Positions 40,629 to 48,983 of a DNA stretch of 53,423 nucleotides are shown here, one piece after another. A program made the position numbers and the translations under genes. The notes under the pieces are model-generated. The model had not been told where the DNA came from, did no database searches, and saw only the letters and a list, made by a program, of their open reading frames with translations. The DNA comes from Ruminococcus sp. (GTDB taxonomy: Bacteria; Bacillota; Clostridia; Oscillospirales; Ruminococcaceae), in NCBI GenBank assembly GCA_017519145.1, contig JAFWTA010000044.1, positions 1 to 53,423 of the forward strand, written 5' to 3'. Positions within the stretch are counted from its first letter, which is position 1. Every line of letters starts with the position of its first letter.

Positions 40629-43379
40629 ATGAAGCTAAAAAAACTCCTTGCGTCTGCACTGTCAGGACTGATGATAATGTCAGTTCAGACTGCGGCGCCA
40701 TCAATTGCTGCAAACTCCCGTGTATCGGTACACGATCCATCTATCATAAAGGATAGCGGAACATATTATGTTTTCGGCTCACATATCGAAGCTGCAAAAT
40801 CCACGGATCTCATGAACTGGAGACGGTTCAGCAACGGTTATGCAACAACTAATAATGTAGAATTCGGCAACCTTTCCCAGAATCTGAAAAAAGCATTCGC
40901 TTGGGCAGGCGAAGACCTCGAGGACTGCGAGGGCGGTTTTGCAGTCTGGGCTCCCGATGTTGTTTGGGACGGTGATTACGTCAACAGTGACGGCTCAAAG
41001 GGCGCATACCTCATGTATTTCTGTACATCTTCGACCTATATGCGCTCAGTAATCGCATATGCAGCATCCAAGACTATCGAGGGTCCCTACACATTTGTGG
41101 ATACACTGATATACTCGGGCTTCACCAATAATGATGCCTATGTCAGGAGCTCCACCAAGAACGTGAACAAGAAATACACCTCCACCAATATCGATGAGCT
41201 TATAGCGTCAGGTCAGGTAAACTTCAATAACAGCTGGTTCAGAAACAACGACTTCAATAACCAGCTTTTCCCCAACGCCATAGATCCCACTATATACTTC
41301 GATACCAACGGAAAGATGTATATGTGTTACGGCTCATGGTCGGGCGGTATCTTCACTCTGGAGATTGCCCCTGCCACAGGTCAGTGTATACACCCCAAAA
41401 CGGGACAGACCTCCGACGGCCGTATGGTAGACAGCTACTTCGGCACTAAGATATCAGGCGGCTACGGCAAATCGGGCGAAGGTCCCTTTATTGAGTACAA
41501 TGCCGATACAGGCTACTATTACCTGTGGGTAACATATGGCGGTCTTACCTCCAACGGCGGCTACAATATGCGCGTATTCCGCTCCACATCACCTCTCGGA
41601 CCGTTCACAGACCCGGCAGGAAGGCAGGCTGTTCTGCCCACAAATCCCAACCTTGACGCAACAGGTCTGAAGGTAATGGGCAATTACAAGTTCAGCTCCC
41701 TCGAAAAGGCTTATATGGCCTGCGGACACAATTCCGTGCTCCGCGACGATGACGGCAAGTGGTATCTTTTCTATCACGCCAGATTCGACGACGGAGGAGA
41801 GTTCCATGAGGTCCGTGTACACTCGATGTACTTCAACGAAAAGGGCTGGCCGGTTGTGGCTCCCTTTGAGTATGCAAGGGACGAAATGTCCGCAACAGGC
41901 TACAATACCGAGGATATCGTCGGTGATTACGAGTTTATTGACCACGGAACAGCTACCGACGGAAAGATAATCAATTACAGCAATATAAAGCTCAATGCTG
42001 ACGGAACTGTCAGCGGTGCAGCCACTGGTAAATGGTCGCAGGCGAAAGATACCTCCGCCGCTGAACTGACAATCGGCGGTCAGGTCTACAACGGCTATTT
42101 CCTCGCTGCCAAGGACGAGAACGGTAAAAAGGTCATGTCATTTACTGCTGTGGGCACCAACAACCACACCATATGGGGCGCTCAGACAAAGCAGTTCACA
42201 GGCTCTCTGCGTTCAGCAACTGCCGACTTCACCGACAGTGAATCTCAGCTCATAAACAAAGCCGACACTGTATCGGGAACGGGTGCAGAGCCGTATCTCA
42301 GCGGCACTTCGCTTCTAAGCGGCACATCATATTACATAGTGAACCAGAACAGCAGCATGGCTGTCGACCTGCCAAACGGCAAGCTGGACGAGGGCACCAA
42401 TATCCAGCAATGGGAGCGCAACAACAGCTGGGCTCAGCAGTGGCGTATCATCTCCGTTGACAAAGACTATTGCAGGATAGTATCTATGGGCGACGAGTCC
42501 ATGTGTATCGCCGTTGCTGATAATTCAGCCGCAGACGGCGTAAACATTGAGCTCCAGAAGTACAGCGGCAAGCCCAATCAGCTGTTCAGACTGGTAAAAA
42601 GCGGTCTGGACTACGGAATAGTCTCCAAGTGCTCCGAGGACAAGGGCGGTCTTGACGTCTACGAATGGTCCAAGGAAAACGGAGGCAACATCAACCAGTG
42701 GAACTACTGGGAGGGCGGCTGCCAGCTGTGGAGCCTGCTCCCTGTTCACCCCGCAGTCACCGACGGAAGCTACACTGTCAGAAACGTCAGCAGCGGTCTG
42801 TATATGTTCAATATGAAGGGTAAAATAGTTCAGTTCAATGCTGAGGGCATCAGTGTTCAGCCTGATATTTTCGGCAATATGCCCTTCACTCTTAACGATC
42901 AGATATGGAGCTTTACACGCCTTTCAGACGGAAGCTACTCTATCAGGGACAAGCGCGGAAAAGCTCTCACCTCCAACGAGGGGCAGTATTATGAGCTGAA
43001 GGAGTTCACAGGTGATGACTCCCAGAAATTCAATGTCATCTGCAACAGCGACGGAAGCTACTCACTCACTCAAGGAATTACCTGCGCGGATCTTCCCTAT
43101 CCCACTGATGAATCGGAGAAGGAGTTCTGCGTGAACCTGTTCACGGGAAGTGATACCCAGAAATTCGTTCTCGAACCTATAATTCCCGAGGAAACAGCAC
43201 CTGTCCCCGGCGATATCAACGGCGACGGAGCACGAAATGTCTCCGATCTGGTGCTTCTCCAGAAATACCTGCTTAAAGCCGAAACTGTCATAGACAACGA
43301 TGCTGCCGATCTCAACAGCGACGGTGTTATTGATGTATTCGACAATATAAGGTTGAGAAAGCTTCTCACCAATAAGTGA
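40629..43379 (+). CDS. Secreted GH43 arabinanase-like enzyme with beta-trefoil and dockerin modules
   Basis: 916 residues, exported (signal KLKKLLASALSGLMIMSVQT, then AAPSIAA). The GH43 five-blade propeller (about 30-420) shows the catalytic set: Asp in VHDPSIIKDSG, Asp in NAIDPTIYFD and Glu in GEGPFIEYN. An extracellular-arabinanase C-terminal barrel follows (about 430-540, YEFIDHGTATDGKI, NNHTIWGAQTKQF). Then come two ricin-type beta-trefoil regions (NIQQWERNNSWAQQWRI; later SDGSYSIRDKRGK). The end is a type I dockerin with two calcium loops (DINGDGARNVSDLVLLQKYL and DLNSDGVIDVFDNIRLRKLL). AAAGGAGG precedes the ATG. Endo-arabinanase or related hemicellulase activity inferred; dockerin implies attachment to a scaffoldin. 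Confidence 0.9.
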   Translation: MKLKKLLASALSGLMIMSVQTAAPSIAANSRVSVHDPSIIKDSGTYYVFGSHIEAAKSTDLMNWRRFSNGYATTNNVEFGNLSQNLKKAFAWAGEDLEDCEGGFAVWAPDVVWDGDYVNSDGSKGAYLMYFCTSSTYMRSVIAYAASKTIEGPYTFVDTLIYSGFTNNDAYVRSSTKNVNKKYTSTNIDELIASGQVNFNNSWFRNNDFNNQLFPNAIDPTIYFDTNGKMYMCYGSWSGGIFTLEIAPATGQCIHPKTGQTSDGRMVDSYFGTKISGGYGKSGEGPFIEYNADTGYYYLWVTYGGLTSNGGYNMRVFRSTSPLGPFTDPAGRQAVLPTNPNLDATGLKVMGNYKFSSLEKAYMACGHNSVLRDDDGKWYLFYHARFDDGGEFHEVRVHSMYFNEKGWPVVAPFEYARDEMSATGYNTEDIVGDYEFIDHGTATDGKIINYSNIKLNADGTVSGAATGKWSQAKDTSAAELTIGGQVYNGYFLAAKDENGKKVMSFTAVGTNNHTIWGAQTKQFTGSLRSATADFTDSESQLINKADTVSGTGAEPYLSGTSLLSGTSYYIVNQNSSMAVDLPNGKLDEGTNIQQWERNNSWAQQWRIISVDKDYCRIVSMGDESMCIAVADNSAADGVNIELQKYSGKPNQLFRLVKSGLDYGIVSKCSEDKGGLDVYEWSKENGGNINQWNYWEGGCQLWSLLPVHPAVTDGSYTVRNVSSGLYMFNMKGKIVQFNAEGISVQPDIFGNMPFTLNDQIWSFTRLSDGSYSIRDKRGKALTSNEGQYYELKEFTGDDSQKFNVICNSDGSYSLTQGITCADLPYPTDESEKEFCVNLFTGSDTQKFVLEPIIPEETAPVPGDINGDGARNVSDLVLLQKYLLKAETVIDNDAADLNSDGVIDVFDNIRLRKLLTNK

Positions 43380-43459
43380 CCTCTTGAGCGCTGTCGCAGT
43401 ATCATCCCTGCGGCTGCGCTCATTTTTTGCCGATATACCAATTTGTAACCGCTTTTAAC

Positions 43460-43488
43460 TTGACATTCTCTGTGAAAGTGTGTACAAT
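43460..43488 (+). promoter_or_regulatory. Promoter of the clostripain-family gene
   Basis: TTGACA (43460-43465), 17-bp spacer, TACAAT (43483-43488), 51 bp before the chosen start. Confidence 0.82.
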
Positions 43489-43539
43489 ATATGTATGCAG
43501 GCTTTTGCCCTGCTAAAGAGAAAAAATACGGAGGTTATT

Positions 43540-45909
43540 ATGGATCCTAATCAGAACAGACCACAGGGCAGACGTAAAAACGTCACCTCTGGCGGCAGCG
43601 GAGCACATAGACGCGGCGACGGTCTCGGCACTGGTCCCGTAGGTTCCGGCAGCTATTCAGGCGGTCAGACAGGCGGAGGCGGCGGTGCCAAAAGAGCAGC
43701 TGCCGGCGGCGGCGGTCTCGTAACTCTGCTTATTATCGGTTTCATCATCTTCAAATTGTTCAGCGGCGGCAGCGGAGGCGGCGGCGGAGATCTTCTCGGC
43801 TCCCTTACAGGCGGCAGCGGCGGCGTTGATATCGGCTCAGTTCCATCAGGATTCGGTTTCAGCACCGAGGACACTGCTTCAGGAAGCCTTACCAGCGACA
43901 ATGCCGTTGACACAAGCGTTGCAACCGGATCACGCGAAAAGAGAACTGTCATTAAGGGCAATAACGAAGACGTAGTTACCATTATGGTCTATATGTGCGG
44001 TACCGACCTTGAGTCCAAGTACGGCATGGCATCCTCGGATATGGAGGAGATGAGAGCTGCTACCTACGGCGACAACGTAAATATTATCGTATTTACAGGC
44101 GGCTGCTCCAAGTGGAAGGTAAGCGGTATCAGCAACAAGGTCAACCAGATCTACCAGATCAAGAACGGTCAGATCGGCAGACTGGTTGATGACGCAGGCA
44201 GCAAGCCTATGACAGACCCCAACAACCTTGCATCTTTCATTCAGTTCTGCTCAAAGAATTTCCCTGCTAACAGAAACGAGCTCATTCTCTGGGATCACGG
44301 CGGCGGATCCGTTACGGGATACGGATATGACGAAAAGAACAAGAACAGCGGTTCAATGAGTCTTGCAGGCATCAAGCAGGCTCTCAAGAGCGGCGGCGTT
44401 CAGTTTGATTTCATCGGCTTCGATGCATGCCTTATGGCTACTGCCGAGACAGCTCTTATGCTCAATGATCATGCTGACTACCTTATCGCTTCTGAGGAAA
44501 CAGAGCCCGGTATCGGCTGGTACTACACAAGATGGCTCACAAACCTCGGCAAGAATACTTCAATGCCTACTCTGGATATCGGCAAGAATATCGTTGATGA
44601 TTTCGTTTCCGAGTGCGGCAAGAAGTGCAGAGGTCAGAAGACTACACTTTCAGTTATCGACCTTGCCGAGTTCTCAAACACAGTTCCTTCAAAGCTTTCG
44701 TCCTTCGCTAAGTCTGTAAGCACAAAGATCTCAAATGACGAGTACAAGGATATCTCAAACGCAAGATATGCTACCCGCGAATTCGCAGAGAGCTCACGCA
44801 TAGATCAGGTCGATCTTGTAAATCTTGCAGAAAATGTCGGAACTGCTGAGGGTAAGGCTCTCGCTGATGCTCTCAGAAATGCTGTAAAGTATAACCTCAC
44901 TTCTTCAAATATGACAAACGCTTACGGCGTTTCCATTTATTTCCCGTATCAGCGTACTTCCTACGTTGATTCAGCCTGCAATACATACGACAAGATTGGT
45001 ATGGACGCCGAGTACTCAAAGTGCATCAAGCAGTTCGCTAAGCTCGAAACAGGCGGTCAGATCGCCGCAGGCGGTACAGGCTCGGCACTCGGCTCACTGT
45101 TCGGTCTGGGCGGTTCTTCAGGCTCATCTGGCAGCTCTGATATGATCGGTTCGCTGCTCTCAAGCTTCCTCGGCGGAGGCGGCGGCAGGAGCATTGAAGG
45201 TCTGGACAGCTCCAATACCGCATTCATGGACGACACGGATGTAGACGATACAGCGGATTACCTCTCCACTCACTACTTCGATCCTTCTAACCTCGTATGG
45301 ACACAGAAGGACGGCAAATACACTATGTCGCTTGAGGATGCTCAGTGGGAAATGGTACACAAGCTGGATCTCAATATGTTCTACGATGACGGTTCCGGTT
45401 ATATAGACCTCGGTCTGGACAACCTGTTCACATTCAATGATGATAACGATCTTGTGGCTGATACCGAAAAAAACTGGCTCTCCATCAACGGCAATGTAGT
45501 AGCATACTATCACACAGATACTACCTACAATGGCACAGAACAGATAATCAGAGGCTATGTTCCTGCTCTCCTCAACGGAGAAAGAGTCAACCTCATTATC
45601 GTCTTTGATGATGAACACCCCGATGGTTACATCGCAGGAGCTTCAACAGACTATGTAAACGGCGAAACAGACGCTGTTGCAAAAAATCTGACAGAGCTTA
45701 CAGTCGGTGATACTCTCGACTTCATCTGCGACTACTATTCATACGACATGGAATATCAGGACAGCTACTTCATCGGCGATCAGGTAACTGTTACGGATAA
45801 TATGACAATCAGCAACACCGATGTTGGAAGCGGCGCCTGCCACATTCTCTATCGTTTCTCTGATATCTACAATCAGGACTACTGGTCTGAACCTATCGTT
45901 ATAAAATAA
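43540..45909 (+). CDS. Membrane-anchored clostripain-family (C11) cysteine peptidase
   Basis: About 789 residues. The start MDPNQN (43540) has GGAGG 6 nt upstream; the frame extends upstream through the promoter. A short basic, Gly/Ser-rich cytosolic segment precedes one helix (LVTLLIIGFIIFKLF, about 62-76), a Gly-rich linker, then the C11 domain. That domain has TIMVYMCGTDLESKYG, the catalytic His in ELILWDHGGGSVTGYGYD and Cys in DFIGFDACLMATAE. The propeptide/light chain split of secreted clostripain is not obvious. After a second Gly/Ser-rich stretch (about 515-565), a beta-rich C-terminal domain of unknown family follows. Arg-specific cleavage at the cell surface is inferred from family. 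Confidence 0.9.
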   Translation: MDPNQNRPQGRRKNVTSGGSGAHRRGDGLGTGPVGSGSYSGGQTGGGGGAKRAAAGGGGLVTLLIIGFIIFKLFSGGSGGGGGDLLGSLTGGSGGVDIGSVPSGFGFSTEDTASGSLTSDNAVDTSVATGSREKRTVIKGNNEDVVTIMVYMCGTDLESKYGMASSDMEEMRAATYGDNVNIIVFTGGCSKWKVSGISNKVNQIYQIKNGQIGRLVDDAGSKPMTDPNNLASFIQFCSKNFPANRNELILWDHGGGSVTGYGYDEKNKNSGSMSLAGIKQALKSGGVQFDFIGFDACLMATAETALMLNDHADYLIASEETEPGIGWYYTRWLTNLGKNTSMPTLDIGKNIVDDFVSECGKKCRGQKTTLSVIDLAEFSNTVPSKLSSFAKSVSTKISNDEYKDISNARYATREFAESSRIDQVDLVNLAENVGTAEGKALADALRNAVKYNLTSSNMTNAYGVSIYFPYQRTSYVDSACNTYDKIGMDAEYSKCIKQFAKLETGGQIAAGGTGSALGSLFGLGGSSGSSGSSDMIGSLLSSFLGGGGGRSIEGLDSSNTAFMDDTDVDDTADYLSTHYFDPSNLVWTQKDGKYTMSLEDAQWEMVHKLDLNMFYDDGSGYIDLGLDNLFTFNDDNDLVADTEKNWLSINGNVVAYYHTDTTYNGTEQIIRGYVPALLNGERVNLIIVFDDEHPDGYIAGASTDYVNGETDAVAKNLTELTVGDTLDFICDYYSYDMEYQDSYFIGDQVTVTDNMTISNTDVGSGACHILYRFSDIYNQDYWSEPIVIK

Positions 45910-45915
45910 AACAGC

Positions 45916-45942
45916 GGAGCAGCCTTTGGGCTGCTCCTTTTG
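45916..45942 (+). terminator. Terminator of the clostripain gene
   Basis: GGAGCAGCC/GGCTGCTCC with a 4-nt loop, followed by TTTTG. Confidence 0.88.
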
Positions 45943-45985
45943 TATTGTAAAAAAATAAAAATAATTACATAAAATTTATTTGCAC

Positions 45986-46014
45986 TTGACATTACTTCCC
46001 GTTTGTAGTATAAT
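45986..46014 (+). promoter_or_regulatory. Promoter of the tRNA-Pro/tRNA-Leu locus
   Basis: TTGACA (45986-45991), 17-bp spacer, TATAAT (46009-46014), 12 bp before tRNA-Pro. Confidence 0.88.
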
Positions 46015-46025
46015 ATTAATGCTGT

Positions 46026-46102
46026 CGAGGTGTGGCTCAGTTTGGTAGAGTACTACGTTCGGGACGTAGGGGCCGCAGGTTCAAATCCTGTCACCTCGAC
46101 CA
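46026..46102 (+). tRNA. tRNA-Pro (CGG)
   Basis: A 77-nt cloverleaf with acceptor CGAGGTG/CACCTCG, anticodon loop TTCGGGA (anticodon CGG) on the stem CTACG/CGTAG, T-loop TTCAAAT and encoded CCA. Confidence 0.93.
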
Positions 46103-46141
46103 TAAGGACAGTATTGTTTTCATTATACTGTCCTTTTATAC

Positions 46142-46186
46142 GCCGCTGTGGTGGAATTGGCAGACACAAGGGACTTAAAATCCCGT
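46142..46186 (+). pseudogene. Truncated intronless 5' half of tRNA-Leu (UAA)
   Basis: The first 35 nt equal exon 1 of the intact tRNA-Leu at 46384 except one D-loop base (AATTGG versus AATAGG). The sequence continues without an intron through the anticodon loop CTTAAAA and into TCCC. After that the variable arm, T-arm and acceptor 3' strand are missing, so it cannot make a tRNA. It sits where a tRNA-Leu would follow tRNA-Pro. Confidence 0.85.
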
Positions 46187-46383
46187 GAACGATTTTTAGT
46201 CACTTTGTACTTCCGATTGCCGCTGACAGCTCGCGCTTAGCGTATCTACAAGGTTTTCTGAAAAGGTTGGTAGAAAAGACCTGTTATGTTATCGAGTTTT
46301 TCTACCATTTTTCTACCACTTTTTCGATTCCGTGCAGATTGTTGAAATCTTCTGAAAAAGAAGAAGCAGTAAAAATTGAATAT
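46187..46383 (+). other. Spacer between the two tRNA-Leu copies
   Basis: No gene. Contains repeated TTTCTACC motifs (around 46301-46318) and their complement GGTAGAAAA (46267-46275), forming a GGTAGAAAA/TTTTTCTACC inverted repeat. TTTTCTACC also recurs past the tRNA at about 46767 and near the integrase start, so these may be integrase arm sites. Confidence 0.4.
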
Positions 46384-46709
46384 GCCGCTGTGGTGGAATA
46401 GGCAGACACAAGGGACTTTGATGTTTGTACACACTTCAACAAGTGTGTCTACGGTTGATCCGTAGAGAGTGCCTACAGAGAAATCTGTAGAGTAGAAGTC
46501 GGCTAAAACGGTGAAGGCACAAACAGAACGCCGTGCTAACCCGTCAGGGTGAGTGTAGAGACTTTACACCGACTACCTAAGTCCGAAAGGATATGGTAAA
46601 GACCAAGTCCAGACTACAACACACTTTCGTGTGGCTATGGTAACATAGAGTAGTACGAAAATCCCTCGCTGGAGACAGCGTACCGGTTCAAGTCCGGTCA
46701 GCGGCACCA
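46384..46709 (+). tRNA. tRNA-Leu (UAA) split by a group I intron
   Basis: Exon 1 is 46384-46418 and exon 2 is 46658-46709. Joined, they give an 87-nt tRNA-Leu with acceptor GCCGCTG/CAGCGGC, anticodon stem AGGGA/TCCCT, loop CTTAAAA (anticodon TAA), long variable arm CGCTG/CAGCG, T-stem ACCGG/CCGGT and encoded CCA. The 239-nt insertion falls between U34 and A35. A terminator-like TAAAATCGA/TCGATTTTA hairpin follows at 46721-46751. Confidence 0.93.
46419..46657 (+). ncRNA. Group I intron (IC3-like) in the tRNA-Leu anticodon loop
   Basis: The insert follows a U (U34) and ends in G (46657), the universal group I boundaries. The internal guide GAGT (46467-46470) pairs with exon ACUU, giving the U-G splice-site pair. 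P2 is CTACAGA-GAAA-TCTGTAG (46473-46490). The catalytic core is recognisable: GTGTAGAGACTTTACACC, then CTACCTAAG, then ATGGTAAAGACC with AAGTCCAG. These track the Azoarcus tRNA-Ile intron order. Two extra hairpins (ACACACTT/AAGTGTGT, CTACGG/CCGTAG) extend the P1 loop. No ORF inside. Confidence 0.92.
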
Positions 46710-46720
46710 CAAAACATCGT

Positions 46721-46751
46721 AAAATCGAGCTTTTTCGGAAGTTCGATTTTA
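46721..46751. terminator. Terminator between tRNA-Leu and the integrase
   Basis: TAAAATCGA/TCGATTTTA with a 13-nt loop and T-run TTTTTTT on plus. It can serve the tRNA on plus and, less well, the convergent integrase. Confidence 0.7.
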
Positions 46752-46792
46752 TTTTTTTGCCTTACTTTTCTACCAAACAGCCTAAATTCGGT

Positions 46793-48085
46793 TTAATCCG
46801 TTGTGTCATTTTCCGTATCAGGACTTTCTACCCGCCCATTATTTGCAGAGATAGGCGGTTTCTTGACAGCACCACTACCGAGGGCATTGGCAATCGTATT
46901 TGCCGAATCAATCTTAGAGTTGAAATCCAAGTGGCTGTAAAAATCAGCGGTTACATGGAATGTGGAGTGTCCGAGCCACTCCTGAATTGCTTTCATAGGA
47001 ACGCCGTTAGCGAGAAGCAGACTTGCACAAGAATGTCTCAGATCGTGAAAACGAATCTTTTTCAGCCTGTACTTCTTAATAACGTTAGCGAAATGGTCAG
47101 TAACATAATTGGGCGTGATCAGCTTGCCCAGCTCATCGGTGCAGATGTAGTCATCGTATTCGTGGTCATATCCGCTTTTCAGAACAACTGAAAGATAATC
47201 GTCCTGTTCCTTTTTGGCTTTCAGCACATCAGCGATGTACGGAATCAGCGGAAGGGTTCTATGACTTGCTTTAGTTTTCAGCTTGTTCGCAAATTTCACC
47301 ACGAGTTTACCGTCTTCATAGATGTTGTATGCCTTTTCGTGAATCGTGATAGTCTGCTTATCAAAATCGATAGCGTCCCAACGCAGACCGATGATCTCAC
47401 TTCTGCGCAGTCCGTAGTAGGCAGCGATCAGCACCACTACCTCCATTCGATCTCCTCTGAAAACAGAAAACAGCCTTTCAAGCTCTTTGGAATTATAAAA
47501 TGTCGCTTCATACTTGTCGAGCTTCGGGCGGTCTGTCTTTTCAGATTCGTTGCAGGTTAAATACCCCATCTTAACTGCATACTTCAAAGCCTTATGAATA
47601 TTTGCGTGATAATGCTTGATTGTGTTGGCGGTCATTCCCTCTGCAAACTTGTCGTTATAGAACTTCTGAAGCTCCACAGCCGTCACCTCAGCAAGTGTAA
47701 TGTCGGGAAATACCGTATCGAAGTAGCGAACCACGCTGTTGAGCTTCTGGCTGTAACTCTCATACGTTGTTTCGGCAATCGTAGGCTTGATGGCTTCAAG
47801 CCAGTCACGCATAAACACTGTAAACTTGTAATCAGCAGCCGTGAGCTTTGCTCTTGCCTGTTCCTGAGCCTTTTTGAAGAGCTGTCCGTTGATATAGTCC
47901 TCATAGAACTGCGTCACGATCTCCTCGACCTTGACGTTCAGTGCCTTCTTAGGGCATTTCTCAGGCAGATCTGTACCGATCCATTTTCTCTTGCGTTTTC
48001 CTTCGTTATCCTTATAGTCAAAGACAACATAGTGTTTACCGCCTTTGACAGCGGTAATGTACTTAAAGGGCAGACTTGCTTTCAT
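46793..48085 (-). CDS. int: Intact tyrosine recombinase/integrase
   Basis: 430 residues of the Tn916/phage-type integrase class. It has an N-terminal arm-binding domain (KYITAVKGGKHYVVFDYKDN), a SAM-like core-binding domain (TTYESYSQKLNSVVRYFDTV) and the catalytic residues: Arg in AAYYGLRRSEIIGLRW, HxxR in IRFHDLRHSCA, His in WLGHST and the Tyr in TADFYSHLDF. All are intact, so it should be active. It converges on tRNA-Leu, 80 bp from the tRNA 3' end, with the excisionase gene just upstream, the usual att-proximal arrangement. Confidence 0.93.
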   Translation of the reverse strand: MKASLPFKYITAVKGGKHYVVFDYKDNEGKRKRKWIGTDLPEKCPKKALNVKVEEIVTQFYEDYINGQLFKKAQEQARAKLTAADYKFTVFMRDWLEAIKPTIAETTYESYSQKLNSVVRYFDTVFPDITLAEVTAVELQKFYNDKFAEGMTANTIKHYHANIHKALKYAVKMGYLTCNESEKTDRPKLDKYEATFYNSKELERLFSVFRGDRMEVVVLIAAYYGLRRSEIIGLRWDAIDFDKQTITIHEKAYNIYEDGKLVVKFANKLKTKASHRTLPLIPYIADVLKAKKEQDDYLSVVLKSGYDHEYDDYICTDELGKLITPNYVTDHFANVIKKYRLKKIRFHDLRHSCASLLLANGVPMKAIQEWLGHSTFHVTADFYSHLDFNSKIDSANTIANALGSGAVKKPPISANNGRVESPDTENDTTD

Positions 48086-48210
48086 TTCCTTTTATCCTCC
48101 TGTTCGTGATGAAAGCTTGGTAGAAGTCTGCTGTTGCACTATTAGTATAGCGCAGAATATTGGGAAATTCAAGCATTTTTGAAAGTCCCGTCCGCATTTC
48201 TACCAACCAG

Positions 48211-48453
48211 TCATTTTTGTTCAGGATCGTTGCCATTATGTTGTGCGCATTGTCGAACGTAAATATATTCGATAACCTCGATTTTGGCGGCCTTAAATGT
48301 GTTGCCACATCGAAAAGCCCGTATTTCTCCGGTGCGAAGAAGCCTATATGCTTTCTTTAAGCCGATGCCCACCATTTCAGCCACATCTTTAGCAGACACT
48401 ACATCAGGGTAATCCTTGAACATCTTGTTATAGTTTCTTTTAGAAAGACTCAT
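48211..48453 (-). CDS. xis: Excisionase-like small HTH protein
   Basis: 80 residues containing a winged-helix/MerR-like excisionase domain: YPDVVSAKDVAEMVGIGLKK, then AYRLLRTGEIRAFRCGNTFK. This is the pattern of Tn916-family Xis and helix_turn_helix_17-type proteins that bend DNA for excision. It is 125 bp upstream of int, with a GGGAGG ribosome binding site 12-13 nt before the ATG. The family is clear; that it works with this integrase follows from position. Confidence 0.82.
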   Translation of the reverse strand: MSLSKRNYNKMFKDYPDVVSAKDVAEMVGIGLKKAYRLLRTGEIRAFRCGNTFKAAKIEVIEYIYVRQCAQHNGNDPEQK

Positions 48454-48983
48454 AAGCCGTTCTACACCTCCCGTCTAACCCTTGTAGATTTAGCATAAGT
48501 GATTGTATTCAGTTTTCAAGATACTGAGGTTGCTGTTCTAAAGGCAGATACAGCTAATACATCGTCTATCCGTTATTTTTATGCCTGATATTTGATGTAC
48601 TGTTGGCAGCTTCCCCTCAGATCGAGAGGAAGCTCCCGACAGCATATCAGCCGTCAAACAAAACTAAGAGGAATGTGTGAGATGCCTTTGGCAATGTCCG
48701 CCCCGAAAGACGGACACTCCCAACAGCATCTCTGCTGTTGATAGAAAATAAAAGGAATTAACATGAAAGCATAGTTGAAAGTATGGGACGGTGCGGCAAA
48801 TGGAAGAACCGTACCGTCCCTCATCACGGAGGATAGGATATGTCAGCGAGTGATCCATACCCCTTTTAGAGATCAGTGGTATGAACCCCTCTATCTATCA
48901 ACCGAGGATTTTGCAAAATCGGGAAGGATTTTCCCATATTTCTTTCTCCAAAAAGAAAAAATCGGCGTTCTGCACATATTTCT
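48454..48983 (-). other. Structured non-coding region between the sigma-like gene and xis
   Basis: No credible gene in 530 bp. At least three inverted repeats occur: GCTTCC/GGAAGC (about 48607-48627, flanking CTC/GAG), TGTCCG/CGGACA (about 48694-48715) and GGGACGGT/ACCGTCCC (48783-48818, 20-nt loop). In Tn916-like elements this interval carries regulatory RNA and terminators upstream of xis-int. Function here inferred. Confidence 0.45.

Noticed and set aside
46142-46240. A second complete tRNA-Leu
   Set aside because: The variable arm, T-arm and acceptor 3' strand are missing; GCCGCTGA near 46220 is in the wrong orientation to pair.
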